A stretch of DNA of 10,514 nucleotides from Phycisphaerales bacterium (GTDB lineage: Bacteria > Planctomycetota > Phycisphaerae > Tepidisphaerales > Tepidisphaeraceae), in assembly GCA_028288905.1 (NCBI GenBank), contig JAQGHJ010000713.1, forward strand, positions 1 through 10,514, read 5' to 3'. Made by a program: the position numbers and the translations under genes. A model generated the notes under the pieces. It was given only the letters and a program-made list of their open reading frames with translations. It was not told the DNA's origin and made no database searches. This document shows, piece by piece, positions 6,656-10,514 of this stretch. The number at the start of each line of letters is the position of its first letter. Within the stretch, counting starts at the first letter, position 1.

Positions 6656-6691
6656 GCCGGGGCGACGAGATGAGAATCTCGTCGCCCCGGC
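6656..6691 (+). terminator. Perfect 16-bp hairpin with GAGA tetraloop after the PEP-CTERM gene
   Basis: Bases 6656-6671 pair without mismatch with 6676-6691, closing a GAGA (GNRA-type) loop at 6672-6675. It starts 55 bases after the stop of the PEP-CTERM gene. The following bases, CTCGTTTCC, are only weakly T-rich. It most likely terminates or protects the 3' end of that mRNA and insulates the glycosyltransferase gene 165 bases further on. Confidence 0.7.
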
Positions 6692-6856
6692 TCGTTTCCA
6701 TGATGGCCGACGCTGGTCGCTGCGGCGCCTATCGGTCGGGCTGGCGTGTGCGATGACGATCTCGGGTTCGACTTCCCGGGGACGGCGTGACGCGTTCCGC
6801 CAGCCGTTCCGCCCGCCGCAACGTGAACCAAGCTCGCCTCCTTCGGGACCCTACCT

Positions 6857-9800
6857 ATGCCGTCCGCCAACGATTGGGTTGATCGAGGCTTGGTCGCCCA
6901 CCAAGCTGGCCAGGCCAAAGCCGCGGCCATGGCCTACCGGGAGGCACTGGAGGTCGATCCCGATCATCCCGATGCTCTGAACCTGCTCGGCGTGCTGGCC
7001 CATCAGGCGGGCGATCACGAGGAGGCGGTCCGGCTGATCGGGCGCGCGGTCCTGGCCGATCCGACGGCGGCAGATTTCTACGCTAATTTAGCCGAGGCGC
7101 ATCGTGCCGCCGGTGCCCCGGCGCTGGCGATCAAAGCGTATTCCCGATCCGCCCACCTGGACGGCGGGAACGCCGCCGTCTGGGCGAACTTGGCGATGCT
7201 GTTGCACCGGGCCATGCGGTTCGCCGAGGCCGTCGGTGCCTGGAAGCATGCGGTCGAGATTGAGCCCGGGTCCGCTGACTATCAGAACAACTACGGCCTG
7301 TCGCTGTCACAAGCCGGGCGGACTGGGGAGGCGTTCGGCCCGTTCCGGCAGGCGCTGTCGCTGCGGCCAGACTTCCCGGCGGCGATCGAAAACTGGGCGG
7401 AGGCGTGCGTTCGCGGCGGTCGGCCCGACGACGCCGTGTCGGCCGCCCGTCGCCTAGTGGACCTGCGGCCCGCCGACGCCGGGTGCTGGGTGTATTTTGC
7501 CGCCGTCTGCAACGATGCCGACCGCCCGCACGACGCGATCGACGCCTGTCGGGAGGCGATCAAGCTACAGCCCGACCGGGCCGAGGCCCACTTCGTCTTG
7601 GGGCAAAGTCTGGCGAGGATGGGCGAGTCGGCCGGCGCGGCCGTGGCGTATGCCAAGGTGACTGACCTGCGGCCCGACGCGGCCGGCGGGCACGCCAACT
7701 TGGGCCTGGCGGCGATGGCGGTCGGCCAGATGGGCGCCGCGGCCGAGGCGCTCCGGGAAGCGACAGAAGTGGACCCGAATTATCCGGAAGCGTGGTTCAA
7801 CCTGGCAGTCGTCCACGAGCGCTTGTCGCAGTACGACAAGGCGATCGAGTACGCCGAACGGGCTCGGGCGCTGCGGCCGGGGTGGGCGGAGGCGAGTTGC
7901 ATGATCGCCAACCTGCACATGTACCAGGGCCGCCACGCCGCGGCCGAATCTGAGTACAAGCGGGCGTTGGACGAGCGCCCGCAACACCCGCCCGCGCTGG
8001 TGGGGTTGGGCAACGTACACGTCGAGCGAGGCGATCACCGCACCGCCGGTGCCTACCTCCGTAGCGCGATCGAATCCAACCCTCTCGACCCCGTCGCACA
8101 CAGCGTCATGTTGATGTCGATGGTGGCCGGCGGCGGGTTCACGCCAGCCGACGTCTTCGCCCAGCACCTCGAGTTCGGCCGCCGGTTCGACCGGCCGGCC
8201 GAGCCCCACGCGAACGACCGGAATCCGGCCCGCCGGCTTCGGGTCGGATACCTGTCGCCGGACCTCCGGGCCCACTCGGTCTCTTTCTTCCTCAGCGGCG
8301 TCCTCACGCGTCACGACCACGCGAAGTTCGAGATCGTCGCGTACGACGACACGACCAAGCCCGACACCGTATCGAGGTGGATGCGGACGCTCTGCGACGG
8401 GTGGCACCGGGTCACGGGCATGACCAACGAACAGGTGGCCGCGCTGATCCGCGACCACGAGATCGACATCCTCGTCGACCTGACCGGCCACACGGCGAAC
8501 AACCGGCTGCCGTTGTTCGCGGCTAAGCCGGCCCCGGTACAGGTCAGCTACATCGGCTACCCGGCCACGTCGGGCCTACGGGCGATCGACTACCGGTTCA
8601 CCGACGCCCTGGCCGACCCGCCGGGCCTGACCGAGGAACAGCACTCGGAGAAGCTCGTGCGGCTGGGGCGGTCGTTCCTGGCCTACTCGCCGCCCCAGGA
8701 GCCCGACGTCACCCCGCTGCCGGCCCTGTCGGCTGGGCACGTCACGTTCGCGTCGTTCAACAACACGACCAAGATCCACCGCGAGGTGTTGGCGCTCTGG
8801 GCGCGGGTGCTGCACGCGGTCCCCGGCTCCCGCCTCGTCCTCAAGGCGAACGGCCTGGCCGACGAGGCGCTCCGCGCCCGGATGACGGCCACGTTCGCCG
8901 AGCTCGGCATCGCCGCCGGCCGACTGGAATGTCTGGCGCGGACGCGCACGCTCGGGGAACACCTGGACGTCTACGGCCGCTGCGACATCGCGCTCGACCC
9001 GTTCCCGTACAACGGAACGACGACCACGTGCGAGGCGATGTGGATGGGCGTCCCGGTCGTCACGCTGGCCGGCCGTACGCACGCCGGCCGCGTCGGCGTC
9101 AGCCTGCTGACTAACGTCGGGCTGCCCGATTGGGTCGCCGAGACGGCCGACGAGTACGTCGCGGTCGCGGCGCGGATGGCCGCCGACCTTCCGCGGCTGG
9201 CGGCGCTGCGGGCCGGCCTGCGGGAGCAGATGCGGGCGTCGCCGGTGATGGACGCGGCGGACGTCACGTCCCACATCGAGGAGGCCTACCGCACGATGTG
9301 GCAGGACTATTGCCGGGCGGCGGGACCGGCCCCGGCCGCGACGCCGTCCGCTCCGGTGCCGGTAACCTTCGATGACGCCGCCGCAGCACCGTCGCTGCTG
9401 GTCGAGGGCTGGCGGTCCGTCGCGCACTCGTACGCCCTGGTCAACCAGCACCAGTGCGGCGAGTTGGCCAAGCGCCCCGGGTTGGTGCTCTACCACCACG
9501 ACGCCACGTGGCTCGACGGCGTGGCCGCCCCCAGGGCCCTCGGCCTGCTGTCGGCGGCTGAAGAGCGGGTGGTCGCCGGTTTGCCCGACCGGCCCGCCGG
9601 CCGTGGCGTCGACGTAGCGTACCGAATCTGCTACCCGCCGGACACGGCACCCAACCCGGCCGCGCGGCGGACGTTCGTCTTCGTCACGAGCGAGTTCCTC
9701 GGCCAATTTCCTCCGCTGCCGCGCTCCTTGGCCGTGGATTTCGTCACCTCATCGGAGTGGTCCCGGGCCGGGCTGCTCCGCGCCGGGGCCGACCCGGCCC

Positions 9801-10513
9801 GGGTCCACGTAGTGCCCATCGGGGTGGACACGGCGGTCTTTCGCCCGCGGCCGGCCGCCGATCGAGAGGCGGCCCGCCGCCGACACGGGTTGGGCGACGG
9901 GTTCGTGTACCTCCACGTCGGGGCGATGACGCTGAACAAGAACGTCGGCGCCGTCCTACGGGCGTTCGCCCGAGTGAGCGCGGGCGACCCGTCCGCCGTC
10001 CTGCTGCTCAAGGGCTCCGATGCGATGTACCGGAGCAGCCAACTGCTCGCCGAGGCCCTGTCGGGGGTCGATCCGTCCGACCTGCAACGGGTGCAGCAGC
10101 GGACCCGGTACGTCGGCGGCACCCTGACCGGCGACGAGATGGCCGCCTTGTACGCCGCGGCCGACTGCTACGTCACGCCGTACAAGGGCGAAGCGTTCAA
10201 CATGCCGGCCCTGGAGGCCGTCGCGTGCGGGCTGCCGGTGATCGCTACAGCCGGCGGGCCGACTGACGCGTTCGGCGACGACTCCGTGGTTCGCCGCATC
10301 CGGTCGACGATCGTCGGCGTCGTGGCGGACGGCCGGCCTTGCCAAGCGCTCGAGCCCGACGAGGCCCACCTGCTTGAACTCATGCGACAGGCGGCCGTCG
10401 ACCCGGGTTGGGCCGCCTCCGCCCGGGAGGCGGGGCCGGCATTCGCCCGCAACCACTTCGCGTGGCCCGTGGTCGTCGACCAGCTGCTGGGCGTGCTCGG
10501 ATTGGCGAAATGA
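6857..10513 (+). CDS. Multidomain glycosyltransferase: TPR repeats, GT41 (OGT/SPINDLY-type) domain and GT4 domain
   Basis: A complete 1218-residue protein with no signal peptide or membrane segment, so probably cytoplasmic. Residues about 4-411 form roughly twelve 34-residue tetratricopeptide repeats (pattern A-x-x-x-L-G...A-x-x-x-Y-x-x-A-L-x-x-x-P), a scaffold for binding protein partners or acceptors. Residues about 459-822 are a GT41 domain: RVGYLSPDLRAHSV with His473 at the position of the conserved catalytic-region His of OGT, FASFNNTTKI with Lys639 matching the nucleotide-binding Lys of OGT, and DPFPYNGTTTTCEAMWMGVP (714-733). An Ala/Pro linker (about 823-845) leads to a second GT-B enzyme (about 846-1218) of the GT4 type, with VVPIGVDTAVF (985-995), the donor-binding Lys1028 in LNKN, and the EX7E pair Glu1112/Glu1120 in GEAFNMPALEA. 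It may add two sugars in turn, the first to protein Ser/Thr or Asn; the sugars and targets cannot be read from sequence. The ATG at 6857 lacks a clear ribosome binding site, but the first TPR begins right after it. Confidence 0.93.
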   Translation: MPSANDWVDRGLVAHQAGQAKAAAMAYREALEVDPDHPDALNLLGVLAHQAGDHEEAVRLIGRAVLADPTAADFYANLAEAHRAAGAPALAIKAYSRSAHLDGGNAAVWANLAMLLHRAMRFAEAVGAWKHAVEIEPGSADYQNNYGLSLSQAGRTGEAFGPFRQALSLRPDFPAAIENWAEACVRGGRPDDAVSAARRLVDLRPADAGCWVYFAAVCNDADRPHDAIDACREAIKLQPDRAEAHFVLGQSLARMGESAGAAVAYAKVTDLRPDAAGGHANLGLAAMAVGQMGAAAEALREATEVDPNYPEAWFNLAVVHERLSQYDKAIEYAERARALRPGWAEASCMIANLHMYQGRHAAAESEYKRALDERPQHPPALVGLGNVHVERGDHRTAGAYLRSAIESNPLDPVAHSVMLMSMVAGGGFTPADVFAQHLEFGRRFDRPAEPHANDRNPARRLRVGYLSPDLRAHSVSFFLSGVLTRHDHAKFEIVAYDDTTKPDTVSRWMRTLCDGWHRVTGMTNEQVAALIRDHEIDILVDLTGHTANNRLPLFAAKPAPVQVSYIGYPATSGLRAIDYRFTDALADPPGLTEEQHSEKLVRLGRSFLAYSPPQEPDVTPLPALSAGHVTFASFNNTTKIHREVLALWARVLHAVPGSRLVLKANGLADEALRARMTATFAELGIAAGRLECLARTRTLGEHLDVYGRCDIALDPFPYNGTTTTCEAMWMGVPVVTLAGRTHAGRVGVSLLTNVGLPDWVAETADEYVAVAARMAADLPRLAALRAGLREQMRASPVMDAADVTSHIEEAYRTMWQDYCRAAGPAPAATPSAPVPVTFDDAAAAPSLLVEGWRSVAHSYALVNQHQCGELAKRPGLVLYHHDATWLDGVAAPRALGLLSAAEERVVAGLPDRPAGRGVDVAYRICYPPDTAPNPAARRTFVFVTSEFLGQFPPLPRSLAVDFVTSSEWSRAGLLRAGADPARVHVVPIGVDTAVFRPRPAADREAARRRHGLGDGFVYLHVGAMTLNKNVGAVLRAFARVSAGDPSAVLLLKGSDAMYRSSQLLAEALSGVDPSDLQRVQQRTRYVGGTLTGDEMAALYAAADCYVTPYKGEAFNMPALEAVACGLPVIATAGGPTDAFGDDSVVRRIRSTIVGVVADGRPCQALEPDEAHLLELMRQAAVDPGWAASAREAGPAFARNHFAWPVVVDQLLGVLGLAK

Positions 10514-10514
10514 C

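Noticed and set aside
8576..9706. 376-codon open frame on the minus strand inside the glycosyltransferase gene
   Set aside because: It lies wholly opposite conserved catalytic domains and is Arg/Val/Gly-rich without any known motif.

Overview
The window is high-GC bacterial DNA that looks like a planctomycete, most likely the Gemmataceae group. This is inference from gene style: a short secreted protein ending in a PEP-CTERM sorting tail with an arginine run, a very long TPR-glycosyltransferase of the SPINDLY/OGT type, and GC-rich codon use. No rRNA, tRNA, CRISPR array or insertion sequence is visible.

Layout. The left edge (1-130, minus) holds the first 43 codons of a membrane or secreted protein that runs out of the window. 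Next comes an aldo/keto reductase on the minus strand (226-1269), divergent from a cupin-type AraC regulator on the plus strand (1448-2403). A perfect 7-bp inverted repeat lies between these two genes. The regulator reads perfectly up to its DNA-binding domain and then shifts frame once near 2250, so it is either a fresh pseudogene or a one-base sequence error. It converges, across a strong hairpin, on an isocitrate/isopropylmalate dehydrogenase family gene (2509-3579, minus; probably leuB). A 397-base stretch with one doubtful small ORF follows. Then comes a small basic 'MPRGDK' protein, usually annotated as a plasmid stabilization protein (3977-4345, plus). It converges on miaA (4395-5330, minus), the tRNA A37 prenyltransferase.

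The 599-base gap 5331-5929 has no convincing gene. It is AT-richer near miaA, contains a G/T-rich GGTTGG cluster, and ends in two stem-loops just before a lamin-tail-domain PEP-CTERM protein (5930-6601, plus). That gene is closed by a perfect 16-bp hairpin with a GAGA loop. The last third of the window is one complete 1218-residue gene (6857-10513, plus). It joins about twelve TPR repeats, a GT41 (O-GlcNAc transferase/SPINDLY-type) domain and a complete GT4 (GT-B) domain.

Working together: the likely functional pairs are the reductase and its divergent regulator, and, more speculatively, the multidomain glycosyltransferase and the surface protein beside it. leuB and miaA are housekeeping genes standing alone. 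The most unusual element is the TPR-GT41-GT4 fusion. I see no defence system, and nothing I would call a proven new system.
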